This document shows positions 16,311-24,491 of a stretch of DNA of 64,000 nt, piece by piece (the first letter of the stretch is position 1; each line of letters begins with the position of its first letter). A program made the position numbers and the translations under genes. Under the pieces are notes generated by a model, which was given only the letters and a program-made list of their open reading frames with translations, did not search any database and was not told the DNA's origin. This DNA comes from Sandaracinaceae bacterium (lineage in GTDB: Bacteria; Myxococcota_A; Polyangia; Polyangiales; Sandaracinaceae): NCBI GenBank assembly GCA_020633195.1, contig JACKEC010000032.1, positions 1 to 64,000 on the forward strand, read 5' to 3'.

Positions 16311-17774
16311 TCAATTCGCCAGCTCGGCGAGGCGGCGGCGCGCGGTCTCCTCTTCGGGCGCCCGCTCCACCAGCTCGGTGAGCAGCGCGACCGCGCGGTC
16401 GCGCGCGCCGTCGTGGAGCGCGCGCTCGGCCTGGGCGCGCAGGCGATCGAGGACGGGGACATCCGTCGCGTCGACGGGGACCTCCAGATAGGCCGCGACC
16501 GCCTCGGGGCCGCGCCCCAGATCGTCGAGCGTGCGCGCCCGCGCGGCGCGCAGGGCGGGGCTGTCACCCGCCAGCGCGTCGAGGGCCGCCGCTCCCTGGC
16601 CCGCCTCGACGCGCGCCTCCGCGAGCGCGACCCGCAGCGCCGGGGCGGGCGCCCGGCGATCGGCGGCGGCGAGCACCTCGGCCGCCAGCGCGGGCTGGCC
16701 GCGGAGGCCGAGCGTCCGCGCCAGCTCGATCGGTCCGTCCGGCCACGCGCGGCTGCCCGGCTCGATGGTCGCCAGGATCGCGGCGGCCTCCCCGAAGCGC
16801 CCCGTGGCGCGCAGCGCGCGGCCGACCGTCAACCGCGCGAGCGGACCCGCGTCTTCGCTCATCGCGACCCGCGCGAGCTCGAGCGCGCGCTCGGGCATCT
16901 CGATCGCCAGGTAGCCCTCGGCGACCCGGATCAGGTCCTCGGGCTCGCGCGGCATCCAGGCCGCGAGGAGCCCCTCGGCGAGCGCTCGCTCGCCGGCGTC
17001 GATCATGGCGCGCAGCCGCAGCGGGCGATCCTCGGGGACCTCCGTGAGCGCGGCGAGCAGGCGCAGCGCCAGCTCGGGGTGACCGCCCTCGACCGCGGTG
17101 ACCGCCGCGGCTCGGACCTCGGACGCGCGAGCCGGCGCGGCCTCGAGCAGCGCGCGCACGGCCTCGGCGGCGGCGAGCGAGTCCTGCCGATCGATCGCGA
17201 GCGCGAGCCGGGCGCGCGCGGCGCCGGCGCCCTGCGCGCGCGTCAGGTAGCGCTCGAGGACCGCGTCGGCCTCGGCGGCCTGGCCCCGCTGCCGCAGCAG
17301 CGCGGCGAGCGCGAGCGGGCCGGCCTCGGAGCGGGGCGCGGCGCTCGTGGCCCGCGCGTACGCGTCGGCGGCGGCGTCGAGGCGCGCGTGGCGCTCGTGG
17401 ATGTGGCCGCGGGCCAGGTGGATCGACTCGTCGTCGGGCGAGAGCGCGTCGCCTTGCTCGAGGAGCTGCGTCGCCTCGGACTCGCGCCCGACCCGGTCGA
17501 GCACGTCCGCGAGCCGCGCGAGCAGGAGCGGGTCGTCCTCCGGGCCGGCGCGCGCCTGCCGATACTCCTCGGCGGCCTCGCGCAGATCGCCGCGCAGCTC
17601 CGCGAGCTCGCCTCGGATGAAGTGCTCGTACGAGTACGGCGAGACGAAGATGCCGGGGCGCGACTCGCCGCCCACGGTCCGCACGATGGTCCCCGCGCCG
17701 AACCCCCCGCAGCCGCAGGCCAGCAGCGCGAGGGCGCAGCGGAGCACGGCGAGAGCGGGGCGTCGGGTGGGCAC
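16311..17774 (-). CDS. TPR-repeat lipoprotein
   Basis: A 487-residue protein with lipobox LLAC (Cys20) and, from about residue 50, a run of degenerate tetratricopeptide repeats (AELRGDLREAAEEYRQAR, LARLADVLDRVGRESEATQLLEQGDALSPDD, LARGHIHERHARLDAAADAYARATSAAP). TPR solenoids bind partner proteins, and lipid anchoring puts this one in the envelope. A conserved 'GIFVSPYSYEHFIRGE' before the repeats is typical of myxobacterial envelope TPR lipoproteins. It is 19 bp downstream of the small lipoprotein gene and 17 bp upstream of the LamG-like lipoprotein. Confidence 0.83.
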   Translation of the reverse strand: MPTRRPALAVLRCALALLACGCGGFGAGTIVRTVGGESRPGIFVSPYSYEHFIRGELAELRGDLREAAEEYRQARAGPEDDPLLLARLADVLDRVGRESEATQLLEQGDALSPDDESIHLARGHIHERHARLDAAADAYARATSAAPRSEAGPLALAALLRQRGQAAEADAVLERYLTRAQGAGAARARLALAIDRQDSLAAAEAVRALLEAAPARASEVRAAAVTAVEGGHPELALRLLAALTEVPEDRPLRLRAMIDAGERALAEGLLAAWMPREPEDLIRVAEGYLAIEMPERALELARVAMSEDAGPLARLTVGRALRATGRFGEAAAILATIEPGSRAWPDGPIELARTLGLRGQPALAAEVLAAADRRAPAPALRVALAEARVEAGQGAAALDALAGDSPALRAARARTLDDLGRGPEAVAAYLEVPVDATDVPVLDRLRAQAERALHDGARDRAVALLTELVERAPEEETARRRLAELAN

Positions 17775-17793
17775 GGGTGGAGGGTGGCGCCGA

Positions 17794-18306
17794 TCAGGGC
17801 ACGCAGCGATCGGCGACCGCCATCCGGCACTGCACCGTGACGCGGCTGCGCTGCCCGAGGGGCAGCGGCCACTGCGGCAGGAACAGGAAGCCCTCCGCGA
17901 TCTGCTCGCCGCCGCGCAGCCCCACGACCCGGACGCTCGGCGCGGGGTTGCGGGCGCGCATGTCGTTGCTCCACAGCTCGAGGTCGTAGAGGAAGCCGCC
18001 CATCCCGTCGTCGGTGGCGAACTGCGTGATGTGGGACCCGCTGATCGTCATCAGCAGCGTGCCGTCGGCGTCCGCGGCGATGCTGATCGCGCCGCTCTCG
18101 TAGCTCATCGGCTCCACGAGCATGAACATCTCGTCGGTGCCCTGCGGCTCGAAGCGGATCTGCACCGAGTCGAGGACCGAGGGCGCGACCGACACGAGCC
18201 GCAGCTCGAGGTGGAAGCCCTCGGGCGGGGGCTCCTCGCCGCCGCAGCTCGTGACGAGGAGGAGGCACATCGCGCCGAGCAGCGCGGACTGGGTGAGCGC
18301 GCGCAT
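17794..18306 (-). CDS. Lipoprotein of unknown function
   Basis: A 170-residue protein with lipobox LVTSC (Cys21). The mature part is beta-rich (FHLELRLVSVAPSVLDSVQIRFEPQ, GAISIAADADGTLLMTISG, SVRVVGLRGGEQIAEGFLFLPQWPLPLG, RVTVQCRM), which suggests an immunoglobulin-like or lipocalin-like fold, but I recognise no family. The ATG overlaps the stop of the PEGA gene by 1 nt (TGATG), so it should be translated together with it. Confidence 0.75.
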   Translation of the reverse strand: MRALTQSALLGAMCLLLVTSCGGEEPPPEGFHLELRLVSVAPSVLDSVQIRFEPQGTDEMFMLVEPMSYESGAISIAADADGTLLMTISGSHITQFATDDGMGGFLYDLELWSNDMRARNPAPSVRVVGLRGGEQIAEGFLFLPQWPLPLGQRSRVTVQCRMAVADRCVP

Positions 18307-19349
18307 CACATCCCTCCCGTGATCGGCGGGAGCGGGATCCCCATCGGCTGACCGGGCATCGCGGGCTGCGAATTCGAGTCCGCGACCGCGACGCCGATGC
18401 CGATGGCGACGGCGATGAGGATCGCCGCGCCGCCGCCCACGATCGTCCAGAACCACCACTGACCGAGGAGGTCGTCGTCGCCGCCACCGCCGCCGTCCTG
18501 CCCGAACACGTCGGAGCTCCCGCCGCCGGAGCCGTCGTCCCCGATCGTCCGCAGCGTCGCGTCGACGCGCGCGCGGCCGCCGGGCGCGATCCGGGTCGAG
18601 ACCCGGTAGGACTGGTAGCCGGTCAGGCGCACGATCACCTCGTGCTCGCCGTCGGCGATGTCGATCGGCCCGACCGGCGACTGGCCGATGTCCTCACCGT
18701 CCACCGTCACGAGCGCGCCGTCGGCGGTCGTGGTGACGAGGAGCGACGCGGGGCCGGCCGGCCCGGCCGGGAGCTCGCGCGCGATCTGCGCCGTCATCGC
18801 CAGGAGCGGGGTGGCGAGCTCGTTCGCGACCGGCGGGAGCGAGGCCTGGGCCGCCTCGATGCGGAGGGTCCCGCTGACCGGATCACGAAGCTCGAGCGTG
18901 CCCTGGAGGTCCCGGCCGCGGCGGACCAGCCGCAGCAGCACGCCGGCCTGGGCGCCGGCGGAGGCGAGCAGGCCGCCGATGCAGGTGTCGCTGTCGCAGG
19001 CCGCGAGGGCGGTCATCAGCTGCTCGTTCGCGAGCCCGTGGACCGCGCGGCCCCCGGCCATCGGCGTGATCTGGGCGACGAGCGCGTCGCGGGCCGCCGC
19101 CGCGACCTCCGCCTCGACCCGGTCTCCGGGGAGCGCGACCACCATGATCGGCGGCGCCGGGCGCGGCCGCGCGTAGCGGTGGGCCGGGGTCGGTGCGGTC
19201 ACCGCCTGGGTGGTCACCGCCTCGACCGGGGGCGCCTCGGCCTGCGCGGCCGGCTCGGCCGGCGCGGGCTCGGCGTCCTGGGCGCCCGCCGCCGTCGCGG
19301 AGAGCAGGACGAGCAGGACGGCCGTCGCCGCCGCGTGCGTGCGCATCAT
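18306..19349 (-). CDS. PEGA-domain envelope protein
   Basis: A 347-residue protein with a signal peptide (cleavage near AGA-Q24) and a Pro/Ala-rich linker to about residue 65. A middle domain with a Cys118-Cys123 pair follows (AACDSDTCIGGLL), similar to the tail of FlgO/CsgG-like nucleotide-free domains. A PEGA domain at 202-267 (GALVTVDGEDIGQSPVGPIDIADGEHEVIV) comes next. A Gly/Asp-rich spacer leads to one membrane helix at about 299-323, and the protein ends in a Pro-rich tail. PEGA proteins in myxobacteria are usually envelope-anchored and of unknown ligand. The first of two adjacent ATGs was taken because TATTGT lies exactly 7 nt before it. It heads the four-gene operon running to 15301. 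Confidence 0.82.
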   Translation of the reverse strand: MMRTHAAATAVLLVLLSATAAGAQDAEPAPAEPAAQAEAPPVEAVTTQAVTAPTPAHRYARPRPAPPIMVVALPGDRVEAEVAAAARDALVAQITPMAGGRAVHGLANEQLMTALAACDSDTCIGGLLASAGAQAGVLLRLVRRGRDLQGTLELRDPVSGTLRIEAAQASLPPVANELATPLLAMTAQIARELPAGPAGPASLLVTTTADGALVTVDGEDIGQSPVGPIDIADGEHEVIVRLTGYQSYRVSTRIAPGGRARVDATLRTIGDDGSGGGSSDVFGQDGGGGGDDDLLGQWWFWTIVGGGAAILIAVAIGIGVAVADSNSQPAMPGQPMGIPLPPITGGM

Positions 19350-19356
19350 GCGCCGG

Positions 19357-19386
19357 ACAATAGAGCGCGAAGCCGACCTCTGTCGA
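19357..19386 (-). promoter_or_regulatory. Promoter of the PEGA operon, predicted leaderless
   Basis: On the minus strand: TCGACA (19386-19381), an 18-bp spacer, TATTGT (19362-19357), 7 nt, then ATG at 19349. The transcript should start at or next to the A of the start codon. Its -35 lies 3 bp from the -35 of the divergent DUF1232 gene. Confidence 0.65.
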
Positions 19387-19389
19387 CCG

Positions 19390-19418
19390 TTGAACCCCCG
19401 GACCGCGTTGAGTAGGAT
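19390..19418 (+). promoter_or_regulatory. Promoter of the DUF1232 gene
   Basis: TTGAAC (19390-19395), a 17-bp spacer, TAGGAT (19413-19418), then a leader of about 33 nt carrying AGAAGAGG before the ATG at 19458. It sits back to back with the leaderless PEGA promoter. Confidence 0.6.
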
Positions 19419-19457
19419 GCCGCGTCTCCCGTGCCGGGACGGAGAAGAGGACGACTC

Positions 19458-20009
19458 ATGAGCGAGGATCAGGCCAAGTATCTCGACACCTTCCCCACGT
19501 GGCTGCGCAGCCTCGGCGACGACGCCGAGAGCCTGGCCGCGCTGCTCGAGGCGGAGGGGGTCTCCGAGGGTGCCCGCGAGGCCGTCGCCGGGGGGCTCAA
19601 CTATCTGTTCAAGTCGCTGGACCTGATCCCGGACGGCATCGACGACATCGGCTACCTCGACGACGCGTTCGTCCTGCGCGTGGCCGCCGCGCTCGCGACC
19701 GCCGAGGACACGGGCGACGTGTCCGCCGACAAGCTGAAGGCGCTCGCCTCGCTGGCCGAGGAGGGGGAGGTCGTGCGCGACTTCCTCGGGGAGCACTACG
19801 GCCGGCTCGAGTCCTACGTGAAGGGCCTGCGCAAGGGCGCCGCGCGGGGTCGCGCCGTGGCCGACATCCTGGCCGACGCGAACATCATGGGCGAGCTGCT
19901 CTCGGACGTGCGGGGCTTCTCGCGGAGCTACCAGCCGCCGTCGTTCGCTCGTGAAGAGAAGAACCTGATCAAGCTGCGCGCGTTCTTCGACGCCAAGCTC
20001 CCGAAGTAG
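19458..20009 (+). CDS. DUF1232 (YkvA-like) protein
   Basis: A 183-residue protein. Residues about 44-85 hold the DUF1232 signature: NYLFKSLDLIPDGIDDIGYLDDAFVLRVAAAL. In this family a hydrophobic helical pair with the LDLIPD motif associates with membranes; the biochemical role is unknown. The C-terminal half is helical and charged. The ATG at 19458 has GAGG upstream; an earlier in-frame ATG at 19431 is less likely since the promoter -10 lies close to it. Apparently monocistronic. Confidence 0.82.
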   Translation: MSEDQAKYLDTFPTWLRSLGDDAESLAALLEAEGVSEGAREAVAGGLNYLFKSLDLIPDGIDDIGYLDDAFVLRVAAALATAEDTGDVSADKLKALASLAEEGEVVRDFLGEHYGRLESYVKGLRKGAARGRAVADILADANIMGELLSDVRGFSRSYQPPSFAREEKNLIKLRAFFDAKLPK

Positions 20010-20092
20010 CTCTCTTCTTTGGCGTAACGCTCGGCGGCGCGGCGACGTGGACATCCCGTGGGGCGCACGCTAAGCGTGCCCGCGGAGGTCCG

Positions 20093-22246
20093 ATGAGTCC
20101 CCTTGGAATGACGCTCGTCTTCGTCGTCTTCGGCGGAGCGTTCGCGTGGTCGGCCGTCCGGCGCTGGCAGCTCCTCAGCATCGGGGCGCCCGAGCCGCGG
20201 TTCACCTTCCAGACGTTCGAGGTCCTGCGCGCGCGCGTCGTCCAGACGCTCGTCTACGCGCTCGGCCAGAAGAAGATGCCGGCCAACGACCGCTACCGGC
20301 TCGCGGGCGTCGCCCACATCGGGATCTTCTTCGCGTTCCAGGTGCTCCTGCTCAACAGCGTGATGCTGTGGGCGCGCGGCTTCGACCCCGACTTCGACTT
20401 CTTCGGGATCCTCTCGACCGACCACATCCTCGGGCAGCTCTACTCGGTCACCAAGGAGCTCGCCGCGTTCTCCGCGATCGCGGGCGCGAGCGTGTTCGTC
20501 TACTACCGGGTCGTCACCAAGCCCAAGCGGATGTCGTTCGGGCTCGAGGGGCTCCTGATCCTCTTCATCATCATCACGATGATGATCGCCGACTACATCT
20601 ACGTCGGCGGCCACGTCGCCCGCGAGGCGGCGGCGACGGGCGCGGCGGTGCACTGGCGCTGGTACGAGCCCTTCGGCTCGCTCCTCGGGATGGCGTTCTC
20701 GGGCCTGCCCCACGGCGGGGTGGTGTTCTTCGAGCACCTCGGCTTCTGGTACCACTCGGCCTGGGTCCTCGCGTTCCTGAACCTGCTGCCGTTCTCCAAG
20801 CACTTCCACATCATCACGGTGCTCCCGAACGTGTTCGCCGGGCACCTCGACGCGAAGGGCAAGCTGCCCGACGTCGAGGACCTCGAGGGCAAGGTCGAGA
20901 ATGATCTCCCGATCGGCGTCAGCCGCCCCGAGCACCTGACCTGGAAGCACATCCTCGACCTCTACACCTGCACGGAGTGCGGCCGCTGCAGCGACAACTG
21001 CCCCGCCTACACGACGGGCAAGAAGCTCTCGCCCAAGCACCTCACGCTGGCGCTGCGCGATCACCTCTACGACCTCGAGCCGCAGTACGTCGGCACCTTC
21101 GGCATCGACAAGTTCAGCGCGCCCAAGGTCGAGGCGGACCTCCACGTCCACGGCGACCCGCCCGAGGGCTACCACCGCAAGCTGTCGGCCGTGGACCTCG
21201 TCGGCGACGTGATCGACCCCGAGGTGATCTGGGCCTGCACGACCTGCCGCGCCTGTGAAGAGCAGTGCCCGGTGAACATCTCCTACGTCGACAAGATCGT
21301 GGAGATGCGCCGCCACGAGATGCTCATCAAGAACGAGTTCCCGACCGACCTCCAGAAGGCCTTCCAGGCGATCGAGGTCAACGGCAACCCGTGGAACCTC
21401 CCCGCGATGGATCGCGGCAACTGGGCCACGGACCTCGGCTTCGAGGTCCCGACGGTCGAGGACAACCCCGGCGCCGACGTCATCTACTGGGTCGGCTGCG
21501 CCGCGAACTACGACGACCAGGCCAAGAAGGTGGCCCGCTCGTTCGCGAAGCTCATGAACCACGCGGGCGTCGAGTTCGCGATCATGGGCACGAGCGCCAC
21601 CTGCACCGGCGACCCCGCGCGGCGCGCGGGCAACGAGTACCTCTTCCAGATGCTCGCGGAGCAGAACGTCGAGTCGCTCAACGAGAACGGCGCGGCGAAC
21701 AAGAAGGTCGTCACGGCCTGCCCGCACTGCTTCAACACCATCGCGAACGAGTACCCGGCGTTCGGCGGCAAGTACGACGTCGTCCACCACACGCAGCTCC
21801 TCGACGAGCTGATCCAGGACGGCCGGCTGAAGCCCGAAAAGAAAGTGGACAGCACGATCGCGTACCACGACAGCTGCTACCTCGGCCGCTACAACGAGGT
21901 CTACGACAGCCCGCGCGACGTGCTGGCGGCGATCCCGGGGGTCACGCTCGAGGAGGTCGGCTACTGGAACAAGGAGCGCGGCCTCTGCTGCGGCGCCGGC
22001 GGCGCGCAGATGTGGAAGGAGGAGGAGCACGGCGCGGAGCGCGTGAACAACAAGCGCACGCTGCAGCTCCTCGAGACCGGCGCGGACACCATCGCGACCG
22101 GCTGCCCCTTCTGCATGACGATGCTGAGCGACGGCGTGAAGGCCGCCGAGCGCGAGGAGGACGTCCAGCAGCTCGACGTCGCGCAGATCCTCGAGCGCTC
22201 GATCGACTTCGCCAAGGTGGCCGACGTCGAGGACGCGGCCGAGTAG
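20093..22246 (+). CDS. EtfD-like membrane Fe-S oxidoreductase (heterodisulfide-reductase-type)
   Basis: A 717-residue fusion. The N-terminal 250 residues hold about six membrane helices of the NarI/cytochrome b type (His ligand candidates in HIGIFFAFQ, GLPHGGVVFFEHLGFWYHS). Two ferredoxin-type [4Fe-4S] motifs follow: CTECGRCSDNCP (about 292-303) and CTTCRACEEQCP (about 382-393). Two CCG domains complete it (SATCTGD...TACPHCFNT, then YHDSCYLGRYNEVYDSPR and GLCCGAGGAQMW). This order matches EtfD, a menaquinone reductase that accepts electrons from electron-transfer flavoprotein during fatty-acid oxidation. A generic HdrD-like role cannot be excluded. GGAGG precedes the ATG at short spacing. No etfAB is adjacent, but an acyl-CoA dehydrogenase lies at 44455-45624. 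Confidence 0.85.
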   Translation: MSPLGMTLVFVVFGGAFAWSAVRRWQLLSIGAPEPRFTFQTFEVLRARVVQTLVYALGQKKMPANDRYRLAGVAHIGIFFAFQVLLLNSVMLWARGFDPDFDFFGILSTDHILGQLYSVTKELAAFSAIAGASVFVYYRVVTKPKRMSFGLEGLLILFIIITMMIADYIYVGGHVAREAAATGAAVHWRWYEPFGSLLGMAFSGLPHGGVVFFEHLGFWYHSAWVLAFLNLLPFSKHFHIITVLPNVFAGHLDAKGKLPDVEDLEGKVENDLPIGVSRPEHLTWKHILDLYTCTECGRCSDNCPAYTTGKKLSPKHLTLALRDHLYDLEPQYVGTFGIDKFSAPKVEADLHVHGDPPEGYHRKLSAVDLVGDVIDPEVIWACTTCRACEEQCPVNISYVDKIVEMRRHEMLIKNEFPTDLQKAFQAIEVNGNPWNLPAMDRGNWATDLGFEVPTVEDNPGADVIYWVGCAANYDDQAKKVARSFAKLMNHAGVEFAIMGTSATCTGDPARRAGNEYLFQMLAEQNVESLNENGAANKKVVTACPHCFNTIANEYPAFGGKYDVVHHTQLLDELIQDGRLKPEKKVDSTIAYHDSCYLGRYNEVYDSPRDVLAAIPGVTLEEVGYWNKERGLCCGAGGAQMWKEEEHGAERVNNKRTLQLLETGADTIATGCPFCMTMLSDGVKAAEREEDVQQLDVAQILERSIDFAKVADVEDAAE

Positions 22247-22288
22247 CGCGCCCCGCGGATCATCTGCGATTCACCCGCGCGTCAGCCA

Positions 22289-22318
22289 TTGTCACGCGGA
22301 TCGGGCCGTGTTTACTTG
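22289..22318 (+). promoter_or_regulatory. Promoter of the glutaredoxin fusion gene, predicted leaderless
   Basis: TTGTCA (22289-22294), an 18-bp spacer, TACTTG (22313-22318), 6 nt, ATG at 22325. No Shine-Dalgarno is seen between the hexamer and the start codon. Confidence 0.5.
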
Positions 22319-22324
22319 TCCAGC

Positions 22325-23245
22325 ATGAGCGTGCAGGACGAGATCCATCAGCTGGTCAAAGAGACGCGGGTCGTGCTGTTCATGAAGGGCAGCCGGATGG
22401 CCCCTCAGTGCGGTTTCTCCGCGCGTGCCGTCGACATCCTCGACGAGTACCTCGACGACTATCGGACCGTCGACGTGCTCGCCGACCCGCGCGTGCGCGA
22501 GGCGGTCAAAGAGTTCAGCGCCTGGCCGACGATCCCGCAGCTCTACGTCGACGCGAAGTTCGTCGGCGGCTCCGACATCATCCACGAGATGACCAAGTCG
22601 GGCGAGCTGTCCGAGGTCCTCGGCATGCCCCGCATCGACATGATCGAGCCCAAGATCACGCTCACCAAGTCGGCCGAGGGCGCGTTCATCCGCTTCTGGG
22701 AGGCGGAGGGCGACACCGAGGAGCCGGTCGTTCGGCTCACCCTCAGCTCGAACTGGGAGCCGCTGCTCGACCTCGACCAGGAGCGCGACGGCGACCTCGT
22801 CCTCGACATGGGCGAGCTCGACCTGGTGATGACCCGCTCGACCGCGCGTCGCGCGGACGGCGTGAAGATCGACTACATCGAGCGCGGCGGCCACATCGGC
22901 TTCAAGGTCGACGTCCCGAAGAAGCCCCCGATGGTGGGCCAGCTCAGCGTCGAGGATCTCCAGCGCTGGATCGAGGAGGGCAAGCCGCACCTGCTCGTGG
23001 ACGTGCGCTCGCCCGAGGAGCGCGCGACCGCCAAGCTCGAGTCCGCGGTGGCGTTCGCCGACGTCGCCGACGACCTCGAGCAGCTCGATCGGGACAAGAC
23101 CATCGTGTTCATGTGCCACCACGGCATGCGCTCGGCGCAGGCCGCGAACCACATGCTCGCCAAGGGCTTCCGCGACGTGCACAACCTGCAGGGCGGCATC
23201 GACGCCTGGTCCCTGCACATCGACCCCGACCTGCCGCGGTACTGA
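22325..23245 (+). CDS. Monothiol glutaredoxin / Cys-less A-type (IscA-like) domain / rhodanese fusion
   Basis: A 306-residue cytoplasmic protein in three parts. Residues 1-100 are a Grx4-type monothiol glutaredoxin with CGFS (Cys29), WPTIPQLYVDAKFVGG and GSDI; this group binds [2Fe-2S] with glutathione. Residues about 109-202 align with A-type Fe-S carriers (ITLTKSAEGAFIRFW at the start, DGVKIDYIERGGHIGFKVDVP at the end), but all three cluster cysteines are missing. Residues 205-306 are a rhodanese with active loop CHHGMRS (Cys264). A role in Fe-S assembly or persulfide handling is inferred. The start follows a leaderless-type promoter; the stop overlaps the next ATG by 1 nt (TGATG). Confidence 0.88.
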   Translation: MSVQDEIHQLVKETRVVLFMKGSRMAPQCGFSARAVDILDEYLDDYRTVDVLADPRVREAVKEFSAWPTIPQLYVDAKFVGGSDIIHEMTKSGELSEVLGMPRIDMIEPKITLTKSAEGAFIRFWEAEGDTEEPVVRLTLSSNWEPLLDLDQERDGDLVLDMGELDLVMTRSTARRADGVKIDYIERGGHIGFKVDVPKKPPMVGQLSVEDLQRWIEEGKPHLLVDVRSPEERATAKLESAVAFADVADDLEQLDRDKTIVFMCHHGMRSAQAANHMLAKGFRDVHNLQGGIDAWSLHIDPDLPRY

Positions 23246-23604
23246 TGCACCCCGTATGGCTGCAAGGCGCCTTGCCGAGCGGCTATGGTGTGTCGCTGCT
23301 CCAGACGCTGCTCGCGCTCGCGGCCGTGTGCCTCCTCGCGTGGGTGGTGCTGCGCTGGAGCGCGAAGCGCGGCCTCGGCCTCGGCGGCGGCCGGCGCGTG
23401 AAGGTGCTCGAGCGCGTCCCGCTCGACGGCCGCCGCTCCCTCTACCTCGTCGAGGTGGGCGGCCGCGTGCTCCTGCTCGGCGCGGGCGACACCGCGTCCC
23501 CCACCGTGCTCGCCGAGCTCGACCCGGACGACCTCCCCGACCTCCCCGAGCCGAAGTCCTTCGGCGACCTCGTCGCGAAGCTCCGCAAGGGCGAGGGCGG
23601 CTGA
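23245..23604 (+). CDS. FliO-like flagellar/type III export assembly protein
   Basis: A 119-residue protein with one N-terminal membrane helix (SLLQTLLALAAVCLLAWVVLRW). The cytoplasmic domain has the FliO pattern: RRVKVLERVPLDGRRSLYLVEVGGRVLLLGAGD. FliO is a chaperone for assembly of the FliP ring of the flagellar or injectisome export gate. It is orphaned here, but an SctR/FliP homologue lies 12 kb away at 35590. The ATG overlaps the stop of the glutaredoxin fusion, which is an odd partner. It converges with an AgmX-type lipoprotein gene 11 bp downstream. Confidence 0.75.
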   Translation: MHPVWLQGALPSGYGVSLLQTLLALAAVCLLAWVVLRWSAKRGLGLGGGRRVKVLERVPLDGRRSLYLVEVGGRVLLLGAGDTASPTVLAELDPDDLPDLPEPKSFGDLVAKLRKGEGG

Positions 23605-23615
23605 CGCGGGCTCCT

Positions 23616-24347
23616 TCAGTCCCAGGTCACGCGCAGCTCGACGTCGAGGACGTTCACGCCCGCGACGTTCGAAGTCGGGAACCGCCAGCGCCGCACCTGA
23701 CCGACGAGGCAGGCGGTCAGCTCCGCGTCGCGGAGCGGAGGCCGAGTCGCCCGGGCCGCGGCGACCCGACCGTCGGCGAGCACGACGAGCTGCAGCGCCC
23801 CGCGCGCGCGTCGAAACGGTCGCCGCTGTGCCGCGCGTTCGAAGCACGAGCGGAGCGCGCCCTGGTTTCGGCGGATCACCCGAAACGCGATCTCGCGCGG
23901 CAGCGACCCGCGGATGACGGGAGGCGGCACCAACAGCCGCGGGTGCGGGTCCCGCGGGTGATGGACCTCCACCCGGCGGATCGGCTCGCTCAGGGACCGC
24001 CGCGGACGCGGGAGCGGCGGCCGCTCGCGGACCGCGCGGCCCGCCGCGGTGAGCTGCTCGCGATACGAGCTCGCGCTCGGCGCCGCGCCGAACCGCCACA
24101 CGAACACCTCCATGTCGTCGAGCGCCCCGTCGCCATCGCTCGCCTCGAGCCGCGCCGCGATGCGTTCCCGGAGCGCCGGCAGCGACAGCTCCGCGGCGGG
24201 CTCCGAGCTCACCGGCTCCGCGACGACGAGAGGCTCGAGCGCCGGCGCCTCCACCACCTCCGCGTCCGCCCCCGGAGCGACCTCCGCGGCCGGCTCCCCG
24301 CAAGCACCGACCAAGACCCCGAGCGCCACGAGACGAATCCATCGCAC
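23616..24347 (-). CDS. AgmX/PglI C-terminal-domain lipoprotein
   Basis: A 243-residue protein with lipobox LVGAC (Cys16) and a Pro/Glu/Ala-rich linker. The last 95 residues match the AgmX/PglI C-terminal domain: RNQGALRSCFERAAQRRPF, GALQLVVLADGRVAAARA, ELTACLVGQVRRWRFP. The two conserved cysteines of that domain (SCFERA and TACLV) are present. In Myxococcus xanthus, AgmX and PglI act in adventurous gliding; the domain resembles the TonB C-terminal fold and probably binds envelope partners. The role here is not known. Confidence 0.8.
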   Translation of the reverse strand: MRWIRLVALGVLVGACGEPAAEVAPGADAEVVEAPALEPLVVAEPVSSEPAAELSLPALRERIAARLEASDGDGALDDMEVFVWRFGAAPSASSYREQLTAAGRAVRERPPLPRPRRSLSEPIRRVEVHHPRDPHPRLLVPPPVIRGSLPREIAFRVIRRNQGALRSCFERAAQRRPFRRARGALQLVVLADGRVAAARATRPPLRDAELTACLVGQVRRWRFPTSNVAGVNVLDVELRVTWD

Positions 24348-24368
24348 CCCCCACAGACCCCGAGACGA

Positions 24369-24474
24369 GGGGACGGTTCGAACTTTTCGAACTTTCGAAG
24401 CGCCCGAACCCCGAAGAACCTCCCCGTTCTCCGCAGATCGCGGAGGGGGACGGTTCGAACTCTTCGAACTTTCG
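24369..24474. repeat. Direct repeat pair of 29 bp with TTCGAA motifs, enclosing a small hairpin
   Basis: Two 29-bp copies, 24369-24397 and 24446-24474, start GGGGACGGTTCGAAC and differ at one base. Each contains the palindrome TTCGAA twice or nearly so. Between them lies a perfect stem CTCCGC-AGATC-GCGGAG (24429-24445). The segment fills the 144-bp gap between two minus-strand genes, so it may act as terminator for the lectin gene or as promoter/operator for the AgmX-type gene. Confidence 0.6.
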
Positions 24475-24491
24475 CCGCTCGCGCGGCCGCG

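Noticed and set aside
24369..24474. The 29-bp repeat pair as attachment sites of an integrated element
   Set aside because: Only 48 bp lie between the copies, with no integrase or tRNA nearby.
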